Origin: Blastomonas sp. CACIA14H2
GTDB taxonomy: Bacteria > Pseudomonadota > Alphaproteobacteria > Sphingomonadales > Sphingomonadaceae
Length of the DNA: 52,937 nt
Assembly (NCBI GenBank): GCA_000503195.1
Contig: AYSC01000028.1
Span: 116-53,052 of the forward strand
Reading direction: 5' to 3'
Below are positions 16,274-24,601 of this stretch, one piece after another (the stretch's first letter is position 1; every line of letters begins with the position of its first letter). Made by a program: the position numbers and the translations under genes. The notes under the pieces are model-generated. The model saw only the letters and a list, made by a program, of their open reading frames with translations. It was not told the origin of the DNA and did no database searches.

Positions 16274-18252
16274 TTGCCGAAATCGCGCTTGCGATCCTGT
16301 GGCTCGCCGCCGCGCTCGCGGTCCTGCAGCTGGGCGTGGGCAGCTATGCGCTGACCGCGCGCGGCGCCGAATTCCTGCGCGCTGTCCGCCCGATCGCGGT
16401 GGTGCAGGGGCTGCTCGTGGCGGTCGCTTTTGCGCTGCTGATCGTGCTGTTCCTGCGCACCGACCTGTCGGTCAAGCTGGTCGCGGCGAACAGCCATAGC
16501 TTGAAGCCGCTGATCTACAAGATTGCCGGGGCCTGGGGCAATCACGAGGGCTCGATGCTGCTCTGGGTCACCGTGATGGGGCTGGCGGGCGGCTTCGTCG
16601 CGCTGCTCGAGCGGCGGCTCAACGAACGCACGATGGTCGCCACGCTGGCGGGCCAGGCCTTCGTGAGCTTGGGCTTCTATGCGTTCATGCTGTTCTCGTC
16701 GAACCCGTTCGAGCGGCTCAATCCCGCGCCGGTCGAGGGCAATGGCCTCAACCCGCTGCTGCAGGACCCGGGCCTCGCCTTCCATCCGCCGACGCTGTAC
16801 ATCGGCTATGTCGGGCTCTCGATCGCCTTTTCCTTCGCGGTCGGCGCGCTGATCACGCGCGATGTCGGGCCCGCCTTCGCCCGCGCGATGCGGCCCTGGG
16901 TGATGGGCGCGTGGATCTTCCTGACGCTCGGCATCACCGCCGGCTCGTGGTGGGCCTATTACGAGCTCGGCTGGGGCGGATGGTGGTTCTGGGACCCGGT
17001 CGAGAATGCCTCGCTGATGCCCTGGCTCGCCGCGACCGCATTGCTCCATTCGGTCAGCGTGCTGGCCACGCGCAATGCGCTCAAGGCCTGGACGGTGATG
17101 CTCGCGGTGGTCGCCTTCTCGATGTCGATGGTCGGCACCTTCCTGGTGCGCTCGGGCATCCTGACGAGCGTGCACGCCTTTGCGGTCGATCCCGAACGCG
17201 GCAGCTTCATCCTCACCCTGCTCGCCATCTATATCGGCGGCGCGCTCGCCCTGTTCGGGCTGCGCGCCTCGACCGTCACCGAGGGCGCGAAATTCCACCT
17301 GTTCAGCCGCGAAGGCTCGCTGGTGATGAACAACGTGCTGCTGGTCGGCGTGCTCGGCATCGTGCTGATGGGCACGCTCTATCCGCTGGTCACCGAGGCG
17401 TTCGGCACCAAGGTTTCGGTCGGCCCGCCCTATTTCAACCCGGTGAGCGCGATCTTCGTCTTCCCGATGCTGGTGATCATGGCGGCGGGTCCGCTGATGC
17501 GCTGGCGGCAGGATAACGGGCGCAAGCTCGCCAATCTGCTCGCTGCGCCCGCGCTGGTCGCTGCGGCCACGTTGGCGCTGGTGGTGGTGTTCGGCGGCGA
17601 AATCGGCGCGCTGCCGCTGCTCGGCCTGGTCTTTGCCGCTGGCCTTGCCGTGGCGAGCGTGCTGCCGCTGTGGAAGCGCAATCTGCGCCGCACGCCGGCG
17701 CATATCTGGGGCATGGTCATCGCGCATCTCGGCATCGCGGTCGCGCTGGCGGGCATGGCCTCGGAAAGCGCGTTCAACACCGAAAAGCTCGTGGCGAGCG
17801 AGATCGGGCAGAGCCACACCGTCGGTCCCTGGACCGTCGAACTGCAGGGCGTCAAGCCGATCGCGGGTGCCAACTGGACCGCGCTCGAGGCGCGTCTGGT
17901 CGCGCGCTATGGCGACAGCAATGTCCAAACCGTGCTCAACCCCCAGGCGCGCATGTTCGCCTCGCCGCCCACCGCGACGAGCGAGGCGGCGTTGCTCACG
18001 CGCTGGAACGGCCAGCTTTATGCCGTGCTGGGCGAAGAGGGCGAGGACGGCCGCTGGCAGCTGCGCCTGTGGTGGAAGCCGTTCGTGCCGCTGATCTGGT
18101 ATGGCGGCCTGCTGGTCGGGCTGGGCGGTATCTTGTCGCTGGTCGGCCGCACCGTGCGCGATCTGCGCCGCAAGGGCGAGCCCGAGCTCGAGCCGATTTC
18201 CGAACCTGCAGCGTCCAAGCCTGCCGCCGGAGGCCAGGAAGCGCTCGCATGA
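16270..18252 (+). CDS. ccmF: Haem lyase subunit CcmF
   Basis: 660 residues with about 14 hydrophobic segments, the usual size. The WWD domain reads 'GWGGWWFWDPVENASLMPW' near residue 240. Conserved histidines occur in 'GNHEGSMLLW', 'AFHPPTLYIGY' and 'TALLHSVSV'. CcmF ligates haem from holo-CcmE to the CxxCH of apocytochromes with CcmH and CcmI. It has four-base overlaps on both sides (ccmE and ccmG). Confidence 0.96.
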   Translation: MIAEIALAILWLAAALAVLQLGVGSYALTARGAEFLRAVRPIAVVQGLLVAVAFALLIVLFLRTDLSVKLVAANSHSLKPLIYKIAGAWGNHEGSMLLWVTVMGLAGGFVALLERRLNERTMVATLAGQAFVSLGFYAFMLFSSNPFERLNPAPVEGNGLNPLLQDPGLAFHPPTLYIGYVGLSIAFSFAVGALITRDVGPAFARAMRPWVMGAWIFLTLGITAGSWWAYYELGWGGWWFWDPVENASLMPWLAATALLHSVSVLATRNALKAWTVMLAVVAFSMSMVGTFLVRSGILTSVHAFAVDPERGSFILTLLAIYIGGALALFGLRASTVTEGAKFHLFSREGSLVMNNVLLVGVLGIVLMGTLYPLVTEAFGTKVSVGPPYFNPVSAIFVFPMLVIMAAGPLMRWRQDNGRKLANLLAAPALVAAATLALVVVFGGEIGALPLLGLVFAAGLAVASVLPLWKRNLRRTPAHIWGMVIAHLGIAVALAGMASESAFNTEKLVASEIGQSHTVGPWTVELQGVKPIAGANWTALEARLVARYGDSNVQTVLNPQARMFASPPTATSEAALLTRWNGQLYAVLGEEGEDGRWQLRLWWKPFVPLIWYGGLLVGLGGILSLVGRTVRDLRRKGEPELEPISEPAASKPAAGGQEALA

Positions 18253-18776
18253 AACATTGGGCGATCTGGTTGCCGCTGGCCCTGTTCGGCCTGCTTTTCG
18301 CGGTGTTCGCATCGGGGCTGATCGCGCCTGGCGATCGCACGATCGCCTCGCAGATGATCGGCAAACCGCTGCCCGATTTCGACCTGCCCCAGGCGGTGCC
18401 CGATCGTCCGGCGTTGGCCAAGGCCGATTTCACCACCGGCAAGCCCAAGCTGCTCAACGTGTTCGCCAGCTGGTGCGTGCCGTGCATCGCCGAGGCACCG
18501 GTGCTGGCTGAGCTCGCCAGGGCAGGCGTGGAGATCGACGGCGTCGCCATTCGCGATCGGACCGCGGACGTGCAGGCGTTCCTGGCGCGCAACGGCAATC
18601 CCTATACGCGGATCGGGCGCGACGATGTCAGCAAGATCCAGTTCGATCTCGGCTCCTCGGGCGTGCCCGAGACGTTCGTGATCAACGGCAAGGGGATCAT
18701 CACCTATCAGCATATCGGCGAAATCCGCGCCGATCAGGTGCCTATGATCCTGCAGAAGCTGAAGGAAGCGCAGTGA
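18249..18776 (+). CDS. ccmG: Thiol:disulfide interchange protein CcmG/DsbE
   Basis: 175-residue membrane-anchored thioredoxin-like protein. The anchor (WAIWLPLALFGLLFAVFASGL) is followed by 'GKPLPDFDLP' and the active site WCVPC (C76, C79). The cis-Pro is in 'GSSGVPETFVINGKG'. It keeps apocytochrome cysteines reduced for haem attachment. The start overlaps ccmF (ATGA), and its stop overlaps the next ATG (TGATG). Confidence 0.95.
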   Translation: MKHWAIWLPLALFGLLFAVFASGLIAPGDRTIASQMIGKPLPDFDLPQAVPDRPALAKADFTTGKPKLLNVFASWCVPCIAEAPVLAELARAGVEIDGVAIRDRTADVQAFLARNGNPYTRIGRDDVSKIQFDLGSSGVPETFVINGKGIITYQHIGEIRADQVPMILQKLKEAQ

Positions 18777-19303
18777 TGGCAAGGCCGGATTGCGCCCAAC
18801 CCCCGTTTGTCCCGAGCGAAGTCGAGGGACGTGATCGCAACCCTCTTCGCATACGTCCCTCGACTTCGCTCGGGAACTCGGTGAGGTGGTTAGCCTTCCT
18901 CCTGCTCGCTATGTTCGCCGTGCCGGTAGCAGCTCAGGACTCGCTCCCGCCCGCGCCTTACGCCTACAAGCAGCTCGAGGATCCGGCGAAGGAAAAGGCC
19001 GCGCAGGATCTGATGATGACGCTGCGCTGCCTGACCTGTCAGAGCCAGTCGATTGCCGATTCCGATGCCCCGATGGCCGGCGACATGCGCAACCAGGTGC
19101 GCCAGCGCATCGCCCGCGGCGAGGACCCCGAGGCGATCCGCGCCTGGCTGATCGAACGCTATGGCGACTGGGTGTCCTATGAGCCGCGCGTCACGACGAT
19201 GACCTGGCCGCTGTTCGCCGCGCCGGTCGTGCTGCTGCTGCTCGCCGTCGTGATCGTGCGCAAGCGTTTCACCCGCGCCAGGGCGCAAGGAGGCAAGAGC
19301 TGA
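18776..19303 (+). CDS. ccmH: Cytochrome c maturation protein CcmH (CcmH/CycL)
   Basis: Apocytochrome thiol reductase. The redox motif is RCLTC ('LRCLTCQSQSIADSDAPMAGDMR', C85 and C88), and a C-terminal anchor 'LFAAPVVLLLLAVVIVRKRF' follows. ATG 18776 overlaps the ccmG stop. However, residues 12-34 are encoded by a perfect 23-base inverted repeat, ahead of the real signal sequence (VRWLAFLLLAMFAVPVAAQ). An in-frame GTG at 18881 would give a normal signal peptide without the repeat, and may be the functional start. Confidence 0.92.
   Translation: MARPDCAQPPFVPSEVEGRDRNPLRIRPSTSLGNSVRWLAFLLLAMFAVPVAAQDSLPPAPYAYKQLEDPAKEKAAQDLMMTLRCLTCQSQSIADSDAPMAGDMRNQVRQRIARGEDPEAIRAWLIERYGDWVSYEPRVTTMTWPLFAAPVVLLLLAVVIVRKRFTRARAQGGKS
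18810..18875. repeat. Perfect inverted repeat (type D) in the 5' end of ccmH
   Basis: Arms 18810-18832 and 18853-18875 are perfect 23-base inverted complements, beginning TCCCGAGCGAAG, around a 20-base loop. A divergent relative lies at 48661-48770. It is read in frame as part of ccmH if translation starts at 18776. Confidence 0.88.
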
Positions 19304-20004
19304 TGGCCTGGATCGTCATGGGACTGCTCGCGCTGCTGATCATGGCGGGGCTGATCTGGCTGGGCAAGCTGCCGCGCAAGGCATGGGAGCTCGCCGGAGC
19401 GGCGCTGTTCGTCGGCATTGCGGGCTATGCCTGGCAGGGCCAGCCCTCGCTTGCCGGATCGCCCAAGGAGCCGGTCGAGAAGCTCGGCATGTTTGACGAG
19501 GACCTGGCGAAGCAGCGCGACGAGATGGGCGGCAATTTCGGCGATGCCCGCGCCTGGCTGGTGCTCGCCGATGCGCAGAGCCGCCAGGGCAAGTTCGCCA
19601 CGGCCGCGACCGCGCTCAGCAAGGGGCTGGAGACATTCCCCGAAGACCCGGACCTGTGGGTGGCGCTCGGCAATGCGCTGGTCGGGCACAGCAGCGGCCT
19701 GCTCACCCCGGCGTCACAATATGCCTATCAGAAGGCCGCGACGCTCTCGCCCGATCATCCGGCACCGCCGTTCTTCCTCGGCCTGGCGCTCGCGACTTCG
19801 GGCCAGTTGCAGCAGGCGCGCGGCATCTGGGCCGAGCTTCTCGAGCGCTCGCCGCCCGACGCCGAGTGGCGCGAAGACCTGACCAGCCGACTCGCCCGGA
19901 TCGACGCATTGATCGCCCAGCAGTCCGGCGCGCCGGCGCCCGGCATGCCCGGATCGGTCCCGCCTACCGCAGAGCCCTCTCAACCTGTTGAAAACGCTCA
20001 ATAA
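19303..20004 (+). CDS. ccmI: TPR protein CcmI (cytochrome c maturation)
   Basis: 233 residues. Two N-terminal hydrophobic segments (MAWIVMGLLALLIMAGLIWLG and LAGAALFVGIAGYAW) precede a periplasmic TPR domain from about residue 80 ('ARAWLVLADAQSRQGKFATAATALSKGL', 'PDLWVALGNALVG', 'PPFFLGLALATSGQLQQARGIWAELL'). CcmI presents apocytochrome C-termini to the CcmF/H lyase. It starts by a one-base overlap with the ccmH stop (TGATG). The short tail is Pro-rich. It ends the operon at an AT-rich hairpin. Confidence 0.9.
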   Translation: MAWIVMGLLALLIMAGLIWLGKLPRKAWELAGAALFVGIAGYAWQGQPSLAGSPKEPVEKLGMFDEDLAKQRDEMGGNFGDARAWLVLADAQSRQGKFATAATALSKGLETFPEDPDLWVALGNALVGHSSGLLTPASQYAYQKAATLSPDHPAPPFFLGLALATSGQLQQARGIWAELLERSPPDAEWREDLTSRLARIDALIAQQSGAPAPGMPGSVPPTAEPSQPVENAQ

Positions 20005-20022
20005 TCGCTCTATTGCGATTAT
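20001..20022 (+). terminator. AT-rich hairpin at the end of ccmI
   Basis: Perfect 8-base stem ATAATCGC (20001-20008) / GCGATTAT (20015-20022) with loop TCTATT; the ccmI stop codon lies in its left arm. There is no long T-run, so it could be a weak terminator or an operator for kup rather than a strong terminator. Confidence 0.45.
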
Positions 20023-20092
20023 ATTGCACTGCATCATGCGCCATGCTAATCCGCCAGCCATTGCCCTGATGGGCGATAGGCGAAAGGGGACG

Positions 20093-20143
20093 ATGAGCGC
20101 TGTTCGATCGCAAGGTCTGCAGCGCCCGCATATTGCCCGATGA
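20093..20143 (+). CDS. Possible 16-residue leader ORF coupled to kup
   Basis: ATG 20093 follows a good ribosome site (AAAGGGGA, 20083-20090) and encodes [16 protein letters not shown]. The TGA at 20141-20143 overlaps the kup ATG (ATGA). kup itself has no visible ribosome site, so coupling through this leader is plausible. Alternatively it is chance, and kup starts elsewhere. Confidence 0.4.
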   Translation: MSAVRSQGLQRPHIAR

Positions 20144-22113
20144 TGAGCGATTCACCCTCTGACGCGCCGTCGGCGCAGCCTACTGGTGCTGTCTCAGGCG
20201 GCGCTCAGGTTCCTCCCCCCGATGGTCACGATCATGCCAAGAGCAGTTCGGTCGCGGCGCTTGCGTTCGGGGCGATCGGCATCGTGTTCGGCGATATCGG
20301 CACCAGCCCGATCTACGCCTTTCGCGAGACCTTTGCCGGGCACCATCCGCTCACGCCCGATGCCGAGCATATCTTCGGCGTCGTCAGCCTGATCTTCTGG
20401 TCGATGACGCTGGTCGTCGGCGTGCAATATGTCAGCATCCTGATGCGGGCCGACAACAAGGGGCAGGGCGGAAGTCTTGCCCTCGTCGCGCTGATCTCGC
20501 GCAGCATCGGGCGGACCAGCTATGGCTGGCTGCTGATCCTGCTCGGCGTGTTCGCCACGGCGCTTTTCTATGGCGACAGCATGATCACGCCCGCGATCTC
20601 GGTGCTGTCCGCGGTCGAGGGGCTGACCGTGGTCAATCCGGGGCTGCAGCCGCTGGTCGTGCCGATCGCGGTCGGGCTGCTGGTCTTCCTGTTCTTCATC
20701 CAGTCGCGCGGCACCGCCCGGATCGGGACCTTGTTCGCACCGATCATGGTGCTGTATTTCGGCACGATTGCGGTCCTGGGCATCTACCAGATCGTGTTCA
20801 ACCCGCAGATCCTGCTCGCGCTGAACCCCTGGTATGCGGTGCGCTTCTTCCTCAACGATGGCTGGTTCGCGTTTCTGGCGCTCGGCTCGGTCGTGCTCGC
20901 GGTGACGGGGGCGGAGGCGCTCTATTCGGACATGGGGCATTTCGGACGCGGGCCCTTGCGCCTCTCCTGGTTCGGTTTCGTCATGCCCGCGCTGCTGATC
21001 AACTATTTCGGCCAGGGCGCGATGATCATCGGCATGTCGCCCGAGGTTGCGGCCGAGACGATCAGGAACCCGTTCTTCCTGCTCGCGCCCGATGTGCTGC
21101 GCCTGCCGCTGGTGCTGCTCGCGACCGGCGCGACCTTCATCGCCAGCCAGGCGGTGATCTCGGGCTCGTTCTCGATCACCCACCAGGCGATCCAGCTCGG
21201 CTATATCCCGCGTCTGTCGATCAAGCACACCAGCGCGTCGGAAAGCGGCCAGATCTATATCCCGCTGATCAACTGGGTGCTGATGATCGCGGTGATCCTG
21301 CTGGTGCTGAGCTTCCAGAGCTCGAGCAACCTCGCTGCCGCCTATGGCATCGCGGTGACGGGTGCGATGCTGATCGACACCTGCCTGATGGCGGTGCTGC
21401 TGATCGCGATGTGGAAATGGAAGCTGTGGATGGCGATCCCGATCATCGTCACCTTCGTGGTCGTCGATGGCGCCTATTTCCTCGCCAACGCGACCAAGAT
21501 TCCCGATGGCGGCTGGTTTCCGCTGGTGATCGGCGCGGTCACCTTCACGTTGCTCACCACCTGGGCGCGCGGGCGCAAGCTGATGCGCGAGACGATGATC
21601 GAAAGCGCGCTGCCGATCGAGGTGTTCGTCAAGTCCGCGCAAGGCTCGGCCACCCGCGTCAAGGGCACCGCCATCTTCATGGCTTCGGCGACCACCGGCG
21701 TGCCTACCGCGCTGCTGCACAACATGAAGCACAACAAGGTCATCCACGAGCGCGTGGTCATCCTGACCGTGCAGATCATGGAAGTGCCCTATGTCACCGA
21801 CGCCAACCGCTTCCATGTCGAGGACCTGGGCCATGGCTTCTACCGCATGGTGCTGCGCTACGGCTTCATGCAGTCGACCGACGTTCCCGCCGCGCTCAAG
21901 GACGTGAAGGAGTTGTGCGGCGGCAAGTTCGAGATGCTGCAGACCAGCTTCTTCCTGTCGCGCCAGACGCTTCTCACCGCCGAACGGCCCGGCATGCCGA
22001 TCTGGCGCGAGAAGATCTTCGCCTGGATGCTGCGCAATTCGGCGAGCCCGATGGAATTCTTCAACCTGCCTTCGAACCGCGTGGTGGAACTGGGCAGCCA
22101 GCTCGAGATCTGA
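20140..22113 (+). CDS. kup: Low-affinity potassium transporter Kup
   Basis: 657-residue KUP/HAK family K+ uptake protein with about 12 transmembrane segments and a long cytoplasmic C-terminal domain. Family motifs include '[20 protein letters not shown]' near residue 45, '[27 protein letters not shown]' and '[14 protein letters not shown]'-like '[13 protein letters not shown]'. Transport is probably proton-coupled. The N-terminal 35 residues (Ser/Pro/Ala-rich, '[19 protein letters not shown]') are a poorly conserved cytosolic extension. An ATG at 20143 is equally possible. Confidence 0.94.
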   Translation: MMSDSPSDAPSAQPTGAVSGGAQVPPPDGHDHAKSSSVAALAFGAIGIVFGDIGTSPIYAFRETFAGHHPLTPDAEHIFGVVSLIFWSMTLVVGVQYVSILMRADNKGQGGSLALVALISRSIGRTSYGWLLILLGVFATALFYGDSMITPAISVLSAVEGLTVVNPGLQPLVVPIAVGLLVFLFFIQSRGTARIGTLFAPIMVLYFGTIAVLGIYQIVFNPQILLALNPWYAVRFFLNDGWFAFLALGSVVLAVTGAEALYSDMGHFGRGPLRLSWFGFVMPALLINYFGQGAMIIGMSPEVAAETIRNPFFLLAPDVLRLPLVLLATGATFIASQAVISGSFSITHQAIQLGYIPRLSIKHTSASESGQIYIPLINWVLMIAVILLVLSFQSSSNLAAAYGIAVTGAMLIDTCLMAVLLIAMWKWKLWMAIPIIVTFVVVDGAYFLANATKIPDGGWFPLVIGAVTFTLLTTWARGRKLMRETMIESALPIEVFVKSAQGSATRVKGTAIFMASATTGVPTALLHNMKHNKVIHERVVILTVQIMEVPYVTDANRFHVEDLGHGFYRMVLRYGFMQSTDVPAALKDVKELCGGKFEMLQTSFFLSRQTLLTAERPGMPIWREKIFAWMLRNSASPMEFFNLPSNRVVELGSQLEI

Positions 22114-22124
22114 AAGGCACGCGC

Positions 22125-22424
22125 ATGATCGTCATCGCCGGCTTCTATCGCTTTCCGATCGACCAGATCGAGGCAGTCCGGCCCGCGATGACGAAAATGA
22201 TCGAGCTGAGCCGGGCAGAGCCGGGCTGCGGCCATTATGCCTTTTCCGAAGACGTGGTCGAACCCGGCCTGATCCGGGTCAGCGAGAGCTGGGAAAGCGA
22301 AGATGCGCTGAAGGCGCACGCGGCGAGCGCGCACATGGCTGAATGGCGCGCCGCCAGCGCCGCGCACGGCATCCACGACCGCACGATCACGGCCTATGAG
22401 GTGACGGGCGCGCGGCCGCTCTGA
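22125..22424 (+). CDS. Putative quinol monooxygenase, ABM domain
   Basis: 99-residue antibiotic-biosynthesis-monooxygenase (dimeric alpha-beta barrel) protein. Typical segments are 'MIVIAGFYRFP', 'EPGCGHYAFSEDVVEPGLIRVSESWES' and 'HMAEW'. Members without bound cofactor oxidise quinols or act as small-molecule oxygenases, and some are stress-related. It begins 11 bases after kup and is probably co-transcribed. No specific substrate can be assigned. Confidence 0.8.
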   Translation: MIVIAGFYRFPIDQIEAVRPAMTKMIELSRAEPGCGHYAFSEDVVEPGLIRVSESWESEDALKAHAASAHMAEWRAASAAHGIHDRTITAYEVTGARPL

Positions 22425-22427
22425 GCA

Positions 22428-23339
22428 TCAGCAGCGCAGGCCCAGCGTCCGCTTCTGCATGTCATAGGTCAGGCTGGCGCAGCCTTTCAGGAACGCGCGC
22501 CCGGCGACGATGCGCAGATCGACATCGCGTTTCTTGTCGCCCACGACGACGATCTCGTCCGAATCCGCCCTAGCTTCGTCGGCCGCGGCAATGCCGCTCG
22601 CATCGCCATAATCGCTGTAGCGCACATCGGCGGTAAGGAGCTGGCGCGGCCCCAGCGCGATGGGCTGGGCCAGCGTCATTTCGCGGGTTGGGCGCTCGAT
22701 GCCGTAGAAGATCAGCGTCTGGCGCGGCTGGCCGGTGAACTTGCCGCCGCGATACTGCGCCAGCCAGTTGCCGGTCGGCGCGCTGACCAGCGTCTCGTCG
22801 CGCGCCAGGCTGAACTGGAACCGCACCTTCTCGCCTTCAAGGTTCAATGTCGTGCCGACACCCAGCCGGCCGAGAAAGCCGAAATTGTCGAGCGGCAGGC
22901 TGATCTCGCTTGTCCCGGGACCCGCTTCGCGCAACCGGAACGTGACCCTCCTGTACGGCAGCGAGGCAGGGCTGATCGTGCCGTCGGAGATGGTCGAGCT
23001 CTGCCGATCGGTCCAGAAGATGCGCTGCTTCTTCTCGCCCGCGCCATAATCGACCCGGTGGATCGACGAGTTGCCATTGACCCGTTCGGGCCCCACCATG
23101 CTGCGAAACGCGAGCATGCCGGGCTTCAGGCCCAATCTGGCCGCGACATCGGCGTTGAGCGTGGGCGCTTCGGCGGCTTCGGGCCGCACCTCGAGCCGCA
23201 GCGGCTGGCCGTTGATCGTGACAGTGATGATGTTGTCGCCGGACAGGACGAGCTCGTCGGGCAGGGCGGGTGGTGCCTTGGCCAGGGCCGGGGCAGCTAA
23301 AGCCACCGCCAGAATGACGAAACCGTGCGAAATGCGCAT
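22428..23339 (-). CDS. Secreted protein with degenerate retropepsin-like domain
   Basis: 303 residues with a signal peptide (MRISHGFVILAVALAAPALA). Residues about 40-75 ('LRLEVRPEAAEAPTLNADVAARLGLKPG') have the pattern of retropepsin-like aspartyl proteases, but the catalytic D-T/S-G-A is replaced by RPEA, so protease activity is not expected. A later acidic insert 'GIAAADEARADSDEIVVVGDKKRD' is followed by a Cys pair (GCASL and the C-terminal LRC). The start is ATG 23339, with GGGG seven bases upstream inside a hairpin arm. Function unknown. Confidence 0.65.
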   Translation of the reverse strand: MRISHGFVILAVALAAPALAKAPPALPDELVLSGDNIITVTINGQPLRLEVRPEAAEAPTLNADVAARLGLKPGMLAFRSMVGPERVNGNSSIHRVDYGAGEKKQRIFWTDRQSSTISDGTISPASLPYRRVTFRLREAGPGTSEISLPLDNFGFLGRLGVGTTLNLEGEKVRFQFSLARDETLVSAPTGNWLAQYRGGKFTGQPRQTLIFYGIERPTREMTLAQPIALGPRQLLTADVRYSDYGDASGIAAADEARADSDEIVVVGDKKRDVDLRIVAGRAFLKGCASLTYDMQKRTLGLRC

Positions 23340-23341
23340 GT

Positions 23342-23374
23342 AAAAACCCCCGTGCTGAAGGGACACCACGGGGG
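23342..23374 (-). terminator. Intrinsic terminator after the nitronate monooxygenase gene
   Basis: On the minus strand CCCCCGTG and CACGGGGG form an 8-base stem with a 12-base loop, followed by TTTTT (23346-23342). It lies between the monooxygenase stop (23427) and the next gene's ATG (23339). The GGGGG of its 3' arm is also the best ribosome site for that gene. Confidence 0.7.
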
Positions 23375-23426
23375 CTACACCATTAGCGCGATTGCTGACC
23401 GGCAGATGAACTGCCGCGCCGCGCGA

Positions 23427-24401
23427 TCAATAATTCGTCCGCGCCAGCAGCGAGGCCTTGGCGGCCTGATATTCGGCGGTCAGGCGGGCCACCATGTCGG
23501 CCACGGTATCGACCTTGTCGACCGCGCCGATGCCCTGGCCGCTGCCCCAGATGTCGCGCCACGCCTTGGCTTCGGTATTGCCGCCCGATCCGAAGTTCAT
23601 CGTACTGTAATCGCCCTTGGGCAGATTGTCCGGATCGAGCCCGGCATTGACGATCGACTGGCGCAGGTAATTGCCCGACACGCCGGTGAACAGGTCCGAA
23701 TAGACGATGTCCGATGCCCGGCCCTCGACGATACCGTTCTTGTAGCCGTCGGTGGCGCGCGCCTCTTCAGTGGCGATGAAGGCGGAGCCGATATAGGCAA
23801 AGTCCGCGCCCATCGCCTGCGCGGCGAGGATTGAGGCACCGCAGGCGATCGATCCCGACAGCGCGATGGGCCCATCGAACCAGCTGCGGATTTCCTGCAT
23901 CAGCGCGAAGGGCGAGATGGTGCCGGCATGGCCGCCCGCGCCCGCCGCGACGGGGATCAGGCCGTCCGCGCCCTTTTCGATCGCCTTGCGCGCGAAGCGA
24001 TCGTCGATCACGTCGTGCAGGGTGATGCCGCCCCAGTCGTGCACCGCCTTGTTCAGGTCCTCGCGCGCACCCAGCGAGGTGATGATCATCGGTACCTGCC
24101 ACTTGGCGCAGGTCATCAGGTCGGCTTCGAGCCGGTCGTTCGACTTGTGGACGATCTGGTTGACCGCGAACGGCGCGGCGGGCTTGTCCGGATTGGCGCG
24201 GTTATATTCGGCCAGCTCTTCGGTGATCTGGTGCAGCCATTCGTCGAACTGCGCCTGCGGGCGCGCGTTGAGCGCCGGGAACGAGCCGATCACGCCCGCC
24301 TTGCACTGGGCAATGACGAGCTCCGGGCCGGAAATGATGAACAGCGGCGACCCGATGACGGGCAGGCGCAGATTGTCGCAAAGCGGGGATGGCATGGTCA
24401 T
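23427..24401 (-). CDS. Nitronate monooxygenase family FMN protein
   Basis: 324-residue TIM-barrel flavoprotein related to 2-nitropropane dioxygenase and NAD(P)H:quinone reductase. Typical segments are 'LPVIGSPLFIISGPELVIAQCKAGVIGSFPALNAR', 'GGHAGTISPFALMQEIR', 'PIALSGSIACGASILAAQAMGADFAYIGSAFIATEE' and the FMN phosphate loop. Members oxidise alkyl nitronates or reduce quinones. The start is ATG 24401 (MTMPSP); 24395 is equally possible. A TTG-started extension upstream is unlikely. Confidence 0.9.
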   Translation of the reverse strand: MTMPSPLCDNLRLPVIGSPLFIISGPELVIAQCKAGVIGSFPALNARPQAQFDEWLHQITEELAEYNRANPDKPAAPFAVNQIVHKSNDRLEADLMTCAKWQVPMIITSLGAREDLNKAVHDWGGITLHDVIDDRFARKAIEKGADGLIPVAAGAGGHAGTISPFALMQEIRSWFDGPIALSGSIACGASILAAQAMGADFAYIGSAFIATEEARATDGYKNGIVEGRASDIVYSDLFTGVSGNYLRQSIVNAGLDPDNLPKGDYSTMNFGSGGNTEAKAWRDIWGSGQGIGAVDKVDTVADMVARLTAEYQAAKASLLARTNY

Positions 24402-24497
24402 GGCGGCGACATTAACCTGGGTTTTGTTGCTGTCCAGTGGCAATTAAGCGTACGATTAAGTTTTGATTGGGGATGGGTTTGGGGTCGTGGAAACCAA

Positions 24498-24579
24498 CCC
24501 GTTCTCCGGCGAAAGCCGGAGTCCAGGAGCGGGATTGCTCTGTAGCCGCTCTGGATTCCGGCTTTCGCCGGAAAACGGG
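24498..24579. repeat. Inverted repeat (type B) downstream of leuA
   Basis: 27-base arms 24498-24524 and 24553-24579 are inverted copies with two differences. Each contains the hairpin TCCGGC-GAAA-GCCGGA. It lies 23 bases past the leuA stop. The remaining gap 24402-24601 has no gene. Confidence 0.85.
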
Positions 24580-24601
24580 CTCGTGTTGCAATGTTCCGAG
24601 C

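Noticed and set aside
16198-18312. 704-codon minus-strand ORF opposite ccmF
   Set aside because: The composition (Arg, Gln, His, Asp, Glu-rich, no membrane or domain motif) is a shadow of ccmF codon bias.
20194-21834. 546-codon minus-strand ORF opposite kup
   Set aside because: Same antisense bias; kup is unmistakable on the plus strand.
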